From Roseofilum casamattae BLCC-M143 (GTDB taxonomy: Bacteria; Cyanobacteriota; Cyanobacteriia; Cyanobacteriales; Desertifilaceae): a stretch of 64,000 nt of DNA. Position 1 is the first letter of the stretch. Each line of letters begins with the position of its first letter. Below the pieces are notes generated by a model. That model made no database searches, had not been told where the DNA came from, and saw nothing but the letters and a program-made list of their open reading frames with translations. Location of the stretch: NCBI RefSeq assembly GCF_030068455.1, contig NZ_JAQOSQ010000004.1, forward strand, positions 124,001-188,000. The letters run 5' to 3'. Of this stretch, positions 9,756-18,183 are shown in pieces. Position numbers and translations under genes: made by a program.

Positions 9756-10817
9756 TTATTTCCAACCCGCTCGATCCATAATGCGCAGAGCTTGAGCATT
9801 ATTCTTCCCAAAAATATCGGGATTGAGGGGATCGGCTTTGAATGTACCAAATCCTTTCAGGACAGAGTTTACAGGAACGCCAGAAACAACGGGGTACTCG
9901 TTATTCCCTTCGGCGAAAAACTCTTGAGCTTCTTTACTGGCTAAATGTTCGAGAAATTCGATCGCCGCCTGTTTGTTTTTCGCATGTTTCACCACACCGC
10001 CACCGCTGACGTTTACGTGAGTTCCGCGACCGTTGGGGCCGCTTTGGTTGGGGAAAAATACGCCCACTTTGTTGAACACGTCGCGGTCTTCGGCTTTATT
10101 CGATCGACCCAAACGGGTGATATAGTAACTGTTGGCGATCGCAACATCCCCAATGCCAGCAGCACAGGCTTTAATCTGAGCGGTATCGTTACCTTGAGGC
10201 GATCGCGCGAAGTTGGCAACCATTCCTTTGGCCCAAGCAAGAGTATCGTTAGCGCCGTGAGCGGCCAGGAGAGAACCAACTAGAGATTGGTTATAAATAT
10301 TGCTAGAACTCCTAATCACGATCTTGCCTTTCCATTTCGGAGTAGCCAAATCTTCATAGGTGGAGAGTTGCGATTTACTCACCTTATTTTTGTTGTACAG
10401 AATGACTCGCGCGCGTTTGGAAAATGCAAACCAGTTGCCTTGAGGATCTCTGAGGCTGCTCGGAATTTTGCTATTGAGCGTTGCTGAATTAACCGGTTGC
10501 AAAAGACCTTGTTCTTTCGCTCGCCAGAGATTGCCTCCATCCACCGTCAGGAGAATATCAGCTCTGGTATTGGTACCTTCGCTTTTCACTCGCTCGATCA
10601 GTTGTTCGGCTTTACCTTCAATCAGGTTAACTTTAACCCCAGTAGCGCGAGTAAAGCTGTTGTAGAGTTCGTCATCAGTGTTGTAGTGGCGAGAAGAGTA
10701 GAGGTTGAGGGTGGTTCGTTGCGCCAGCGCCGGAGCTTTCTGGATCAGATCTTTGGCTGCTGCTGCAACGATTCCGCTTCCTGTTGCCAAGATAAAGTGC
10801 CGTCGATTCAATTTCAT
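9756..10817 (-). CDS. futA: Iron(III) ABC transporter substrate-binding protein FutA/IdiA
   Basis: Periplasmic ferric-iron binding protein of the FutABC importer, also related to IdiA. The N-terminus NRRHFILATG is a twin-arginine signal and the likely cleavage is after ALAQ (about residue 33), as in Synechocystis FutA. The mature protein opens with LNLYSSRHYNTDDELY, whose tyrosines and histidine include iron ligands in the family. Later tyrosines occur in ANSYYITRLG and EYPVVSG. The length of 353 is normal. No FutB or FutC genes are adjacent, which is common in cyanobacteria. The upstream gap is AT-rich and I could not recognise a clear Fur box. Confidence 0.92.
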   Translation of the reverse strand: MKLNRRHFILATGSGIVAAAAKDLIQKAPALAQRTTLNLYSSRHYNTDDELYNSFTRATGVKVNLIEGKAEQLIERVKSEGTNTRADILLTVDGGNLWRAKEQGLLQPVNSATLNSKIPSSLRDPQGNWFAFSKRARVILYNKNKVSKSQLSTYEDLATPKWKGKIVIRSSSNIYNQSLVGSLLAAHGANDTLAWAKGMVANFARSPQGNDTAQIKACAAGIGDVAIANSYYITRLGRSNKAEDRDVFNKVGVFFPNQSGPNGRGTHVNVSGGGVVKHAKNKQAAIEFLEHLASKEAQEFFAEGNNEYPVVSGVPVNSVLKGFGTFKADPLNPDIFGKNNAQALRIMDRAGWK

Positions 10818-11172
10818 TGTAGTCTTGCCGTTTCGTTATAGAAGAGAGTCTTTATCAGAATATCTGCTGCTATTTTACCTCTAATGCAACTAATTCCCAA
10901 CTAAAATCCAATTTAAATTTTATAAATTTTTGCATTAATTCGCGGAAGTACTGCCTTACTCCATCGATCTGCTTTTGTCAATACCAAGGTTTACTTTGGT
11001 TATTCCTGCTATTTGGAGAATTTAAAATATTACATAACCTTATAATCTTTATCAATTAGAGTCGAGATAGCCTCTCCAAGGTTATTGCAGGAATTATGCA
11101 ATAACTATCAACTACGTACTCTTGCGAGAAGTATCCGACGTTGCGATCGCACGGATGAGTTTCCGAACATCT
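10818..11172. other. Gene-free gap upstream of futA
   Basis: This is an AT-rich 355-bp gap between futA (start at its left) and a small membrane-protein gene (stop at its right). It should hold the futA promoter. An 8-bp inverted repeat, TAATGCAA (10882-10889) and TTGCATTA (10930-10937), frames an AT-rich centre. I found no open reading frame with a plausible start, no RNA gene and no convincing Fur box. Confidence 0.5.
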
Positions 11173-11613
11173 CTAAGCTTGGGACACCAACAACCCGCCC
11201 ACAATGACCAAAAGCGCGCCAATACCGAGCTTCACCGGATCGACACTTTTCCATTCCAAGAATACGATTAACGCGAGCATCACGGTAATCAAGGTATTCA
11301 TGTTGTAGAGCGGGACTAACTTGGATAGAGGCACTTGATATTTAATCAAACCCAAGGCGACAAATCCAGTTCCCAAGCCCCAAAGCAAACCGAGCATGGA
11401 GGAAGAAGCGATCGCTCCCGCTGACGGGTAAGGGCCGGGCAAAACCTGTTGCATTCCCACTCCCACCAGGCTTATGGCAACGCCAATACAAATTAAATGG
11501 GGGCCGACGGGCATTCCAGCAGTAGTACTCACTTTCGCGAATATACCGCAAACGCCGTAGAACAAAGCGGGTAGGAGACCGCCAATCATTAATCCCAGTT
11601 GTTGAGGTGACAT
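11173..11613 (-). CDS. Small DMT/EamA-like membrane protein
   Basis: Four to five hydrophobic helices make up almost the whole protein (IGGLLPALFYGVCGIFAKV, LICIGVAISLVGVGM, MLGLLWGLGTGFVALGLI, NTLITVMLALIVFL, KLGIGALLVIVGGLLV). The pattern and the closing GALLVIVGG resemble a half-size drug/metabolite transporter (EamA-like) unit of about 140-150 residues, which would have to dimerise. The substrate is unknown. ATG 11613 was chosen; an in-frame TTG at 11652 would give 159 residues and leave only 6 bp to the upstream gene, so the start is uncertain. It is probably co-transcribed with the short gene 11659-11883. Confidence 0.7.
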   Translation of the reverse strand: MSPQQLGLMIGGLLPALFYGVCGIFAKVSTTAGMPVGPHLICIGVAISLVGVGMQQVLPGPYPSAGAIASSSMLGLLWGLGTGFVALGLIKYQVPLSKLVPLYNMNTLITVMLALIVFLEWKSVDPVKLGIGALLVIVGGLLVSQA

Positions 11614-11658
11614 TTGATATGTAGGAGGTATGTAGGGGTTGAGTTCGGTCAAGTATAA

Positions 11659-11883
11659 TTAATCTCGGTCTAATTGGCTGGCATAGAGCGATCGCACCAA
11701 GTTATCCAGTTTCTCCTCGCTGCAACAGTCGAGTACCGCCACAAAGCCATCGAGCAACTTCGCCGCCGTTTCGCCCAACGTCGGACTCATGTCCCAGACA
11801 TCGAGAGTCCATTCTTCGGGAGATTGCTCCTCAAAAATCAATCGTTTGAGCAGCTCTTGGGCTTCAGCTTTCGGGAGGGTCAT
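11659..11883 (-). CDS. Short acidic protein, unknown function
   Basis: A 74-residue acidic protein without signal peptide or membrane helix. It is predicted mostly helical, with a CC pair in VLDCCSEEKLDNL near residue 52. Coding is supported by ATG 11883, full use of the space between neighbours and close same-strand spacing to the downstream membrane protein. I do not recognise a domain; it looks like a conserved cyanobacterial hypothetical. It is divergent from leuD, with 84 bp between their starts. Confidence 0.6.
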   Translation of the reverse strand: MTLPKAEAQELLKRLIFEEQSPEEWTLDVWDMSPTLGETAAKLLDGFVAVLDCCSEEKLDNLVRSLYASQLDRD

Positions 11884-11967
11884 GGTAAATGCACTCGAGG
11901 TCGGGAAACAGACGAATTTTGCAGATGAAATTTGGATATACTATAGCAGCGCGCGTCACTAACTTCT

Positions 11968-12555
11968 ATGAGTCAAATTCAACAAATTTCCGGTCCAGGC
12001 ATCCCCGTCATCGGTAACGATATCGATACCGATCGCATCATTCCCGCTCGCTTCTTACGATGCGTGACCTTTGACGGTCTCGGAGAAGTCGTATTCCAAG
12101 ATGACCGCAGCCAAATGAAAGGCGAGCATCCCTTCGACCAATCCCAATATGCCAATGCCAGGATTCTGGTGGTAAATGGGAACTTTGGCTGTGGTTCCAG
12201 TCGCGAACACGCTCCACAAGCGATCGCTCGCTGGGGAATACAAGCGATTATTGGCGAAAGCTTTGCCGAAATCTTTTTTGGTAACTGCGTGGCCATTGGC
12301 ATTCCTTGCGTGACGGCATCGGCTGCGGATATTGCGAGCTTGCAAGAAGCGATCGCCAGCGAGCCAACCATGGAACTGAGCCTAGACTTAAATACCCTAA
12401 CCATCAATTATGGCGATCGCTCCATCCCGGCGTCCATGGGATCGGGGCCCCAACAAATGTTTCTCGGGGGAACTTGGGATAGTTGCGGTCAACTGTTGCA
12501 ACAGATCGACGCCATTCAGACCACTGCCGCTCGACTTCCCTATTTAGCATATTGA
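11968..12555 (+). CDS. leuD: 3-isopropylmalate dehydratase small subunit LeuD
   Basis: Small (swivel-domain) subunit of isopropylmalate isomerase, which with LeuC converts 2- to 3-isopropylmalate in leucine synthesis. The family signatures are the N-terminal DIDTDRIIPARFL near residue 18 and the GCGSSREHAPQAI loop near residue 75, which enters the active site of the LeuC iron-sulfur subunit. The length of 195 is normal. leuC is not in the window, as is usual in cyanobacteria where leu genes are scattered. The start is ATG 11968. Confidence 0.95.
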   Translation: MSQIQQISGPGIPVIGNDIDTDRIIPARFLRCVTFDGLGEVVFQDDRSQMKGEHPFDQSQYANARILVVNGNFGCGSSREHAPQAIARWGIQAIIGESFAEIFFGNCVAIGIPCVTASAADIASLQEAIASEPTMELSLDLNTLTINYGDRSIPASMGSGPQQMFLGGTWDSCGQLLQQIDAIQTTAARLPYLAY

Positions 12556-12706
12556 TAGGTTCAAATCGATCGAGGTACGGGCGACTCAGACGAGACTGGG
12601 CGAACTAGATATCGTCGCCTCTGAATTCGTTCTTAGTTGATTTTAAATTTCGCTTAAATTTGGCATGGTTTGCTGGTAAAACAATTCCTTCTTGCTCTAA
12701 TCTCCC

Positions 12707-14776
12707 ATGATTGCTCGATCGCTTTTCTCCCTTTCTTGCCTCTTTGGCAATCCCAACCGTCGCCCTCGGCCTGCAGCCTCCTGGGGACGAAAACCGTCGA
12801 GAGTTTTGCTGGCTCTTGCCTTCATTCTCAGTTGCTTGCTGGCCGTTTGCCTTCCGGGATGGAGCCAAACGGCAAACCCTCCCGCGCAAAACACTCCAGC
12901 AGCGAGAGCGCCCATCGTGTTGGATGGCTATGAGTTATTTAACGTGGAAGCTTCCGGGAACTTTACAGCGGAAGAGAGAGCGGAGATTATTAACGAGCGA
13001 CTGCAAGAAAAATTAGATGCGGCGATCGCCAACAATACGGCTCCGGAAGTGAACGTATTGCAACAGAACAATCAGGTATCGCTGCAAATTAATAACCGCC
13101 ATCTGCTGACGGTAACCAACTTTGATATGATGCCGGGGATGCGATCGCTCGAACAAGCAGATATTTGGGCAGAAAGTATCGAAAAAGCCTTAGAGCGAGC
13201 GCGATCGGAACGAACTCCGCAGCATACGCGCTGGGCCATTAAAATGGCGGCCATTGCCGTACTGGCCAATGTAGCTTTGCAAGGTCTCTGGTTTTGGCTG
13301 AAACGTCGGGTGCGCCGGAAAAATATACAGCGCCACGATCGCCACAACAATTCTTGGTTATTACTCGTCCTCATCCTGCTGCAGATCGCCACCTGGATTG
13401 CTCTAGTTTGTTATATCACCAATCTGTTTCCCCTCACCCGACGCTGGTTGTATAAAGTCTATACTCTGGTCAATAACCTGTTCTCCGCCGAAATTTTTTC
13501 CGTGGGAGAGCGCGCCTTATCTTTAAATAACTTACTGCTGATCGTCGCCATGGCGATCGCCTTAATTCTCTTCACCAACTGGCTGACTGAGAGCTTCAAG
13601 TCTCGCATCGTACCTTTATTGGGCATTAACCGCCATTCCCAAGATGCGATCGCCGCCTTCGCCCGCTATGCCATCCTCTTCATCGGCCTGCTGTTAATTC
13701 TCACCGTCAGCGGCGTAGATTTTCGCTCTCTAGCCATCTTAATTAGCGTCCTTGGGGTGGGGATTGGGTTTGGACTGCAAAACATCGCCAAAGACTTTAT
13801 CAGCGGTCTGATCATGATTTTTGAACGACCGATCCAAGTCGGCGAGCTGGTCCAAGTGGGAGATACTCAAGGCTTGGTGCAGCGCATCGGCCCCAGAGTA
13901 ACAGAGATGACCACTATCGACCGAGTCCTAATTATGGTTCCGAACTCCCGATTTATTGAAGGAGAGGTACAAAATTGGAACCGTACCGGTCTGACGCGGT
14001 TAAAAGTCTATGTGGATGTGGCTTATGGCTCGGATATGCAACTGGTCCATACAATTTTGCTCGCGGTAGCACAAATGCCGCACCCGGAAATTCTAAAACA
14101 TCCGCGCCCGAAAGCTCAATTTCGCGGTTTTGGCGAAAGCGGCCTGAATTTTCGCATCGTCGTCTTTTTGCGCGATCCTTTAAAGCAGCCGAAGGTGAAA
14201 AGCTATTTGCTCGATAATATGGCCGTAGAATTGGCAAAATACAATATCGAAATTCCCTTTGCTCAACGAGATTTGAATATTAAACTTCCCGGTTTGGAAG
14301 AAGCTACCGATATTTGGTTGCAGCAACAGGGGTTAGAGGACTGGAAACCTGAATCTCCAGTTATTCCAGAACTGCCGAAGATTAAACCGGAATACGATTG
14401 GGAAGATTTGATTCAACGAATGCGCGGCGCTAAAGGGCTGGCAATTCGCGATCGCCGTTATGGATTGAAGGTCTTTTCCAACTGCTTTACCGGTACGGAA
14501 GCCGTGGATTGGTTAATGGAATACGAACAAGCGACGCGCTCGGAAGCGATAATTATTGGCGAGTTAATGACCGAACTGGAGATTATTCACCATGTTTTAG
14601 ACGAGCATGGGTTTGAAGATGGCTCGTTGTTTTATCGATTTTATGCGGACGAACCAGACTTGGATGCTCCCAAGGATAAGGATTATGTCAGCAAGATGCT
14701 TCCGGAACGAGAGACATCGGACGAGCAGGGAATGGAAAAATATCCGGAGTCTGAGAGTGCGGCGATCGATGATTGA
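12707..14776 (+). CDS. MscS-family mechanosensitive channel with C-terminal DEP domain
   Basis: Inner-membrane channel that should gate on membrane tension. An N-terminal signal or first helix (about residues 33-55, ending PGWSQ) is followed by a periplasmic segment (about 55-170) and about four helices. The pore-lining MscS helix reads VLGVGIGFGLQNIAKDFISGL near residue 348, followed by FERPIQVGE and the MscS beta domain. Residues about 562-645 (YDWEDLIQRMRG through DGSLFYRFYADE) match a DEP domain, with FTGTEAVDWLM as its core. DEP domains bind membranes or G-protein regulators, mostly in eukaryotes, so the fusion suggests a second regulatory input. The N-terminus is unusually basic and proline-rich. 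Confidence 0.85.
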   Translation: MIARSLFSLSCLFGNPNRRPRPAASWGRKPSRVLLALAFILSCLLAVCLPGWSQTANPPAQNTPAARAPIVLDGYELFNVEASGNFTAEERAEIINERLQEKLDAAIANNTAPEVNVLQQNNQVSLQINNRHLLTVTNFDMMPGMRSLEQADIWAESIEKALERARSERTPQHTRWAIKMAAIAVLANVALQGLWFWLKRRVRRKNIQRHDRHNNSWLLLVLILLQIATWIALVCYITNLFPLTRRWLYKVYTLVNNLFSAEIFSVGERALSLNNLLLIVAMAIALILFTNWLTESFKSRIVPLLGINRHSQDAIAAFARYAILFIGLLLILTVSGVDFRSLAILISVLGVGIGFGLQNIAKDFISGLIMIFERPIQVGELVQVGDTQGLVQRIGPRVTEMTTIDRVLIMVPNSRFIEGEVQNWNRTGLTRLKVYVDVAYGSDMQLVHTILLAVAQMPHPEILKHPRPKAQFRGFGESGLNFRIVVFLRDPLKQPKVKSYLLDNMAVELAKYNIEIPFAQRDLNIKLPGLEEATDIWLQQQGLEDWKPESPVIPELPKIKPEYDWEDLIQRMRGAKGLAIRDRRYGLKVFSNCFTGTEAVDWLMEYEQATRSEAIIIGELMTELEIIHHVLDEHGFEDGSLFYRFYADEPDLDAPKDKDYVSKMLPERETSDEQGMEKYPESESAAIDD

Positions 14777-14880
14777 AGGAGTTTTGTACGATAACGACAT
14801 CATCCTCAGAAAATGGCATAAGTTATACTAAAGTTTTATTTCCTAGCCATAGGCATTTTAATGACAATCGCGAGTGAATC

Positions 14881-15300
14881 GTGCCATCCAAAAAAGCTCA
14901 AAAAATCGATCTGATGGCAGACGGCTATCCTTGTCCCTGTAGTCGTCAAGGCCGCTTACAGCCCATTGTGCTTACCGAAGCGTTAGGGTGTAATAAATGT
15001 CAGAAAATTTTTGCAGTGGAAGAAAATGGTTACCTCCTGCAGCAAGTCTCTACCAGTTCTCCTTATAAAAAGCTCTGGTATTGGACTGGAAAGCGATGGG
15101 TGTCAGCCAGTTCCCATCTGCGAGAATATTATTTCACTCTCGGCCTGTTAGTCATTTCGATTGTACCCATTGTATTGTTATCCTTGTATCTTATATTTTC
15201 GCGATCGGGGTCTAGCATTACTCTCTGGATATTTATCCCCGTTGCCGTTGTATTATTCCTAATCCTGATGAAGTGGTTGGTGTATCGACGCTCTTCTTAA
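14881..15300 (+). CDS. Small zinc-ribbon-like membrane protein, unknown
   Basis: 139 residues. A short cysteine-rich head (YPCPCSRQG, then ALGCNKCQ about 20 residues on) looks like a CxC...CxxC zinc ribbon. It is followed by a Trp-rich segment (KLWYWTGKRW) and two C-terminal transmembrane helices (about 83-105 and 112-133), ending in basic residues. The GTG at 14881 gives the longest form; an in-frame ATG at 14914 just before the cysteines is an alternative. This looks like a conserved cyanobacterial membrane protein of unknown role. Its end overlaps only the discarded extension of the following dehydrogenase, whose own ATG lies 20 bp downstream. Confidence 0.68.
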   Translation: MPSKKAQKIDLMADGYPCPCSRQGRLQPIVLTEALGCNKCQKIFAVEENGYLLQQVSTSSPYKKLWYWTGKRWVSASSHLREYYFTLGLLVISIVPIVLLSLYLIFSRSGSSITLWIFIPVAVVLFLILMKWLVYRRSS

Positions 15301-15320
15301 CGACTGACAGACTAAATTTA

Positions 15321-16565
15321 ATGACTTTATCCAATGCTCTGTTGGAGGAGATAGGGCACTCCTATCAAGCCTCCTTAACTCTAGCACTCACTCCGAGCGC
15401 GATTCGCGATCGCGCCCTAGAAGCGATGGCCCGGATGTTAGAAGAGTCCCTCGATCGCATTTTGGAGGCGAATACTCTAGATCTAGAAACCTCTCGGGAG
15501 ATGGCCGTTCCCGATCTAGTTTTAGAGTGGCTGAAACTGACGCCAGAGAGACTACAAAATACCATAGAGATCTTCCAACATCTGGCCCGATCTGCCGACC
15601 CCTTACAAGAAGTTATGGGGGCTGCTAATCGGGTAGAACAGGGACAAACTTACGGCCGGCGAATGCCTGTCGGGGTAGTTGCTTTGGTGTACGAAGCGTT
15701 TCCAGAACTCGGAGCGATCGCGGCTGGACTATGCATGAAAACTGGAAATAGCCTGATTTTGCGTGGAGGAAGCGAATCCTCTCATACAAACGCGGCGATC
15801 GCGCAAGCATTGCAACTGGCTCTGGACGAGGTGGGATTGCCGCCAACCGTACTGCTGGATTTGCCTTCAGAACAAGGTGCTCCAATTCGCGAGATCGTGC
15901 GGCAAGATCGATACATTAATCTGATTATTCCTTACGGCAGACCTTCTTTAGTCGAGCAAGTGGTTCAACAAGCAACGGCTCCAGTCTTGCGATCGGCCAT
16001 GGGAAATTGCTATCTGTATTGGGGATGCTCTGGAAATCTCGATATCGTTCGGGATTTGATTATCGACTCCCACGCTAGCGAACCGGATCCGGTGAATGCG
16101 ATCGAAAAAGTACTGATCGATCGCACCCAAAGCGCCACAGCAATAACCTCCCTATGGAAAGCCTTAAAAGAGAAAGGGTTTGAGCTGCGCGGCGATACGG
16201 ATTTAGCCGCCACCTATGGGGAATTGAAACTCGCAGAGCCAAGCGAATGGAGTCAACCCTATTTAGACAAGATTGTCAGCTTTAAGATGGTTGAGAGTTT
16301 AGACATGGCGATCGCCTGGATGAATCAATACAGTAGCGGCCATGCCAACTGTTTGGTCACTCAATCGTACAGCGAAAGCCAACAATTTGCATTTGGTATC
16401 AATAGCGCTTCAATATTTATCAATACTAGTCCCCGCTTCTATCGCTATCCTTCTCGAGGGAATGATGTCTTTTTAGGCATGTCCAACCAAAAAGGATTTC
16501 GGCGAGGATTGATTAACTTAGAAGCACTAACTACGGTGAAATACATTATTCAAGGGAATCGGTAA
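15321..16565 (+). CDS. proA: ProA-like gamma-glutamyl phosphate reductase lacking the catalytic Cys
   Basis: Full-length ProA fold of 414 residues from ATG 15321 (an in-frame GTG at 15273 would overlap the upstream gene and was not used). ProA reduces gamma-glutamyl phosphate to glutamate semialdehyde in proline synthesis. Cofactor-binding segments are recognisable: RMPVGVVALVYEAFPE, LILRGGSESSHTN and IPYGRPSLV. In canonical ProA the nucleophilic cysteine sits in a PGxCNALETLLV motif. Here the aligned segment reads PDPVNAIEKVLI with Val at about residue 258, so the usual thiol is absent. It may be a paralogue with altered chemistry or a non-catalytic role. putA lies 1.6 kb downstream. Confidence 0.85.
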   Translation: MTLSNALLEEIGHSYQASLTLALTPSAIRDRALEAMARMLEESLDRILEANTLDLETSREMAVPDLVLEWLKLTPERLQNTIEIFQHLARSADPLQEVMGAANRVEQGQTYGRRMPVGVVALVYEAFPELGAIAAGLCMKTGNSLILRGGSESSHTNAAIAQALQLALDEVGLPPTVLLDLPSEQGAPIREIVRQDRYINLIIPYGRPSLVEQVVQQATAPVLRSAMGNCYLYWGCSGNLDIVRDLIIDSHASEPDPVNAIEKVLIDRTQSATAITSLWKALKEKGFELRGDTDLAATYGELKLAEPSEWSQPYLDKIVSFKMVESLDMAIAWMNQYSSGHANCLVTQSYSESQQFAFGINSASIFINTSPRFYRYPSRGNDVFLGMSNQKGFRRGLINLEALTTVKYIIQGNR

Positions 16566-16608
16566 TCTCGATGCAACCAACTTTATTCAGTTTGGCGATC
16601 GCTCCGAC

Positions 16609-17718
16609 TTACCCTCCGTAGGTATAACTGGAGACTTCATTGCCTGTAGCATCGAACAATCTTCCCGTATGGCCGCGATCGTTCCACATTGCTGTTTTGC
16701 TGCCAAAACTAAACCCACCCGATTCGGGATGAATTTCGTTAGTATACACGCGGATGCTCTGACTTGGTGTTAGTGAAGTACCTTGAGGAAAAACGAATTC
16801 GTTCTTGTGTCCCTCTGATATTACTTTCCAACTGGAGATATCAGCAGTACCGTTACCTTGATTGGCAATCTCGATATACTCATCCGCTTGAGTTCGTTTG
16901 ACTTCACCCTTATACATGATAGTGGCAATAACCACTTTCGCCTCGCCAACGGTTTGAGCGAGTAATGGAATCAGTTGATGCCCGGTACGAATGCTGCCCC
17001 AATGTCCGCTTTGCACTGCCGGGTCTGGGAGAGGATCTTTACTGGAGGGGTCGAAATTCCACAGTCGATAACCGCCATCGGCCGGAACCCAGTCGAGGAC
17101 ATACTTGTCGCCGATGGGAATCAGTTGATGCCCGGTACGAATGCTGCCCCAATGTCCGCTTTGCACTGCCGGGTCTGGGAGAGGATCTTTACTGGAGGGG
17201 TCGAAATTCCACAGTCGATAACCACCATCGGCCGGAACCCAGTCGAGGACATACTTGTCGCCGATGGGAATCAGTTGATGCCCGGTACGAATGCTGCCCC
17301 AATGTCCGCTTTGCACTAATGGGTCTGGGAGAGGATCTTTACTGGAGGGATCGAAATTCCACAGTCGATAACCGCCATCTGCGGGAACCCAGTCGAGGAC
17401 ATACTTGTCGCCGATGGGAATCAGTTGATGCCCGGTACGAATGCTGCCCCAATGTCCGCTTTGCACTGCTGGGTCTGGGAGAGGATCTTTACTGGAGGGA
17501 TCGAAATTCCACAGTCGATAACCGCCATCGGCTGGAACCCAGTCGATGACATAATTGCCTATGGGAATCAGTTGATGCCCGGTGCGGATGGTGTGCCAAT
17601 GTCCGCTTTGCACTGCCCCTCCCGGAAGAGGGTCTTTCGTTGAGGGATCGAAATTCCAAAGTCGATAGCCGCCATCTGCAGAGACCCAATCGAGGACATA
17701 ACCGCTGAGGTTCGACAT
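16609..17718 (-). CDS. Protein with five 50-residue repeats and a lamin-tail-like domain
   Basis: The start at ATG 17718 is favoured because AAGGAG lies 8 bp upstream; an in-frame start at 17808 has no such site. 369 residues. The first two thirds are five near-identical repeats of about 50 residues, each with DWVxADGGYRLWNFDPS, KDPLP, VQSGHW and IRTGHQLIP. After a short linker, the last 110 or so residues (VVIATIMYKGEV, DEYIEIANQGNGTADISSW, SYTYGG) match a lamin-tail (LTD) Ig-like domain, often found on secreted bacterial proteins. No signal peptide is visible at the chosen start. The aromatic-rich repeats may fold as a beta-rich binding module; the function is unknown. Confidence 0.78.
   Translation of the reverse strand: MSNLSGYVLDWVSADGGYRLWNFDPSTKDPLPGGAVQSGHWHTIRTGHQLIPIGNYVIDWVPADGGYRLWNFDPSSKDPLPDPAVQSGHWGSIRTGHQLIPIGDKYVLDWVPADGGYRLWNFDPSSKDPLPDPLVQSGHWGSIRTGHQLIPIGDKYVLDWVPADGGYRLWNFDPSSKDPLPDPAVQSGHWGSIRTGHQLIPIGDKYVLDWVPADGGYRLWNFDPSSKDPLPDPAVQSGHWGSIRTGHQLIPLLAQTVGEAKVVIATIMYKGEVKRTQADEYIEIANQGNGTADISSWKVISEGHKNEFVFPQGTSLTPSQSIRVYTNEIHPESGGFSFGSKTAMWNDRGHTGRLFDATGNEVSSYTYGG
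16971..17703 (-). repeat. Tandem DNA repeat, 150-bp period, inside the repeat protein gene
   Basis: The string TCAGTTGATGCCCGGT recurs at 16971, 17121, 17271, 17421 and 17568. The steps are 150, 150, 150 and 147 bp, an exact multiple of codons. The middle copies are almost identical at DNA level, while the copy nearest the gene start is more diverged (TFS-type changes such as STKDPLPGG, HWHT). This indicates recent duplication or gene conversion and probable copy-number instability. Confidence 0.95.
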
Positions 17719-18183
17719 AGTTTTAGCTCCTTGAAGTTGCATAAGATTGCTGTCGGCGCTGCTACTGCGCTGGGTTCTACTAGTATGGTCTAGAAGAGCG
17801 ATCGCCAATGGATCGGTTAGGAGAGCCTCTCAGCCGACAAATAAGGCAGGATTGGAGTATAGCAAGTGCTCTAGAGATGTTGCATTATTATACATATAAG
17901 TTTATATTTCATCGAACAAAAGAAGCTAAAAGAATTGATATATAACAGTTTTCGTCTCTCCTTGCCCGAGTCATTGCTGGGAAAGTGCTGCCAGAGCTAT
18001 TCAGGATTATTGATAGTGTTTTCTCTCTATTTTTCTGACAAACTGTTAACCTTAAGCTTAACAGTTTGTCGCAAGGAAAAACTACGATCGATAGGATGTT
18101 TTCGAGCTATATTTGAGAAAGGAATCGAAAACTCAGATTAATCCTCGATTTAGATCGACCCATTCATTGAGAGGGTAAGTACC
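17719..18183. other. Divergent intergenic region before putA
   Basis: 465 bp between the starts of the repeat protein (minus) and putA (plus). It is AT-rich around 17880-17960 and holds a perfect palindrome at 18037-18070, listed separately. I see no coding frame with a credible start and no RNA gene. Promoters for both genes should lie here. Confidence 0.6.
18037..18070. promoter_or_regulatory. Perfect 13-bp inverted repeat upstream of putA
   Basis: GACAAACTGTTAA (18037-18049) and its exact reverse complement (18058-18070) flank an 8-nt centre containing CTTAAG. It lies 114 bp before the putA start. No T run follows, so an operator for a dimeric regulator, or an mRNA hairpin, is more likely than a terminator. 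This PutA lacks the DNA-binding domain that autoregulates long PutA proteins, so a separate regulator would be required. Confidence 0.5.

Noticed and set aside
12545-12600. GGTTCAAATC resembling a tRNA T-arm after leuD
   Set aside because: No matching acceptor, D-arm or anticodon stem can be drawn around it.
16965-17549. Long frame on the + strand opposite the repeat protein (194 codons of repeats)
   Set aside because: It is the shadow of the five repeats on the other strand: same period, no ribosome site, and the minus-strand frame has the recognisable domain and start signal.
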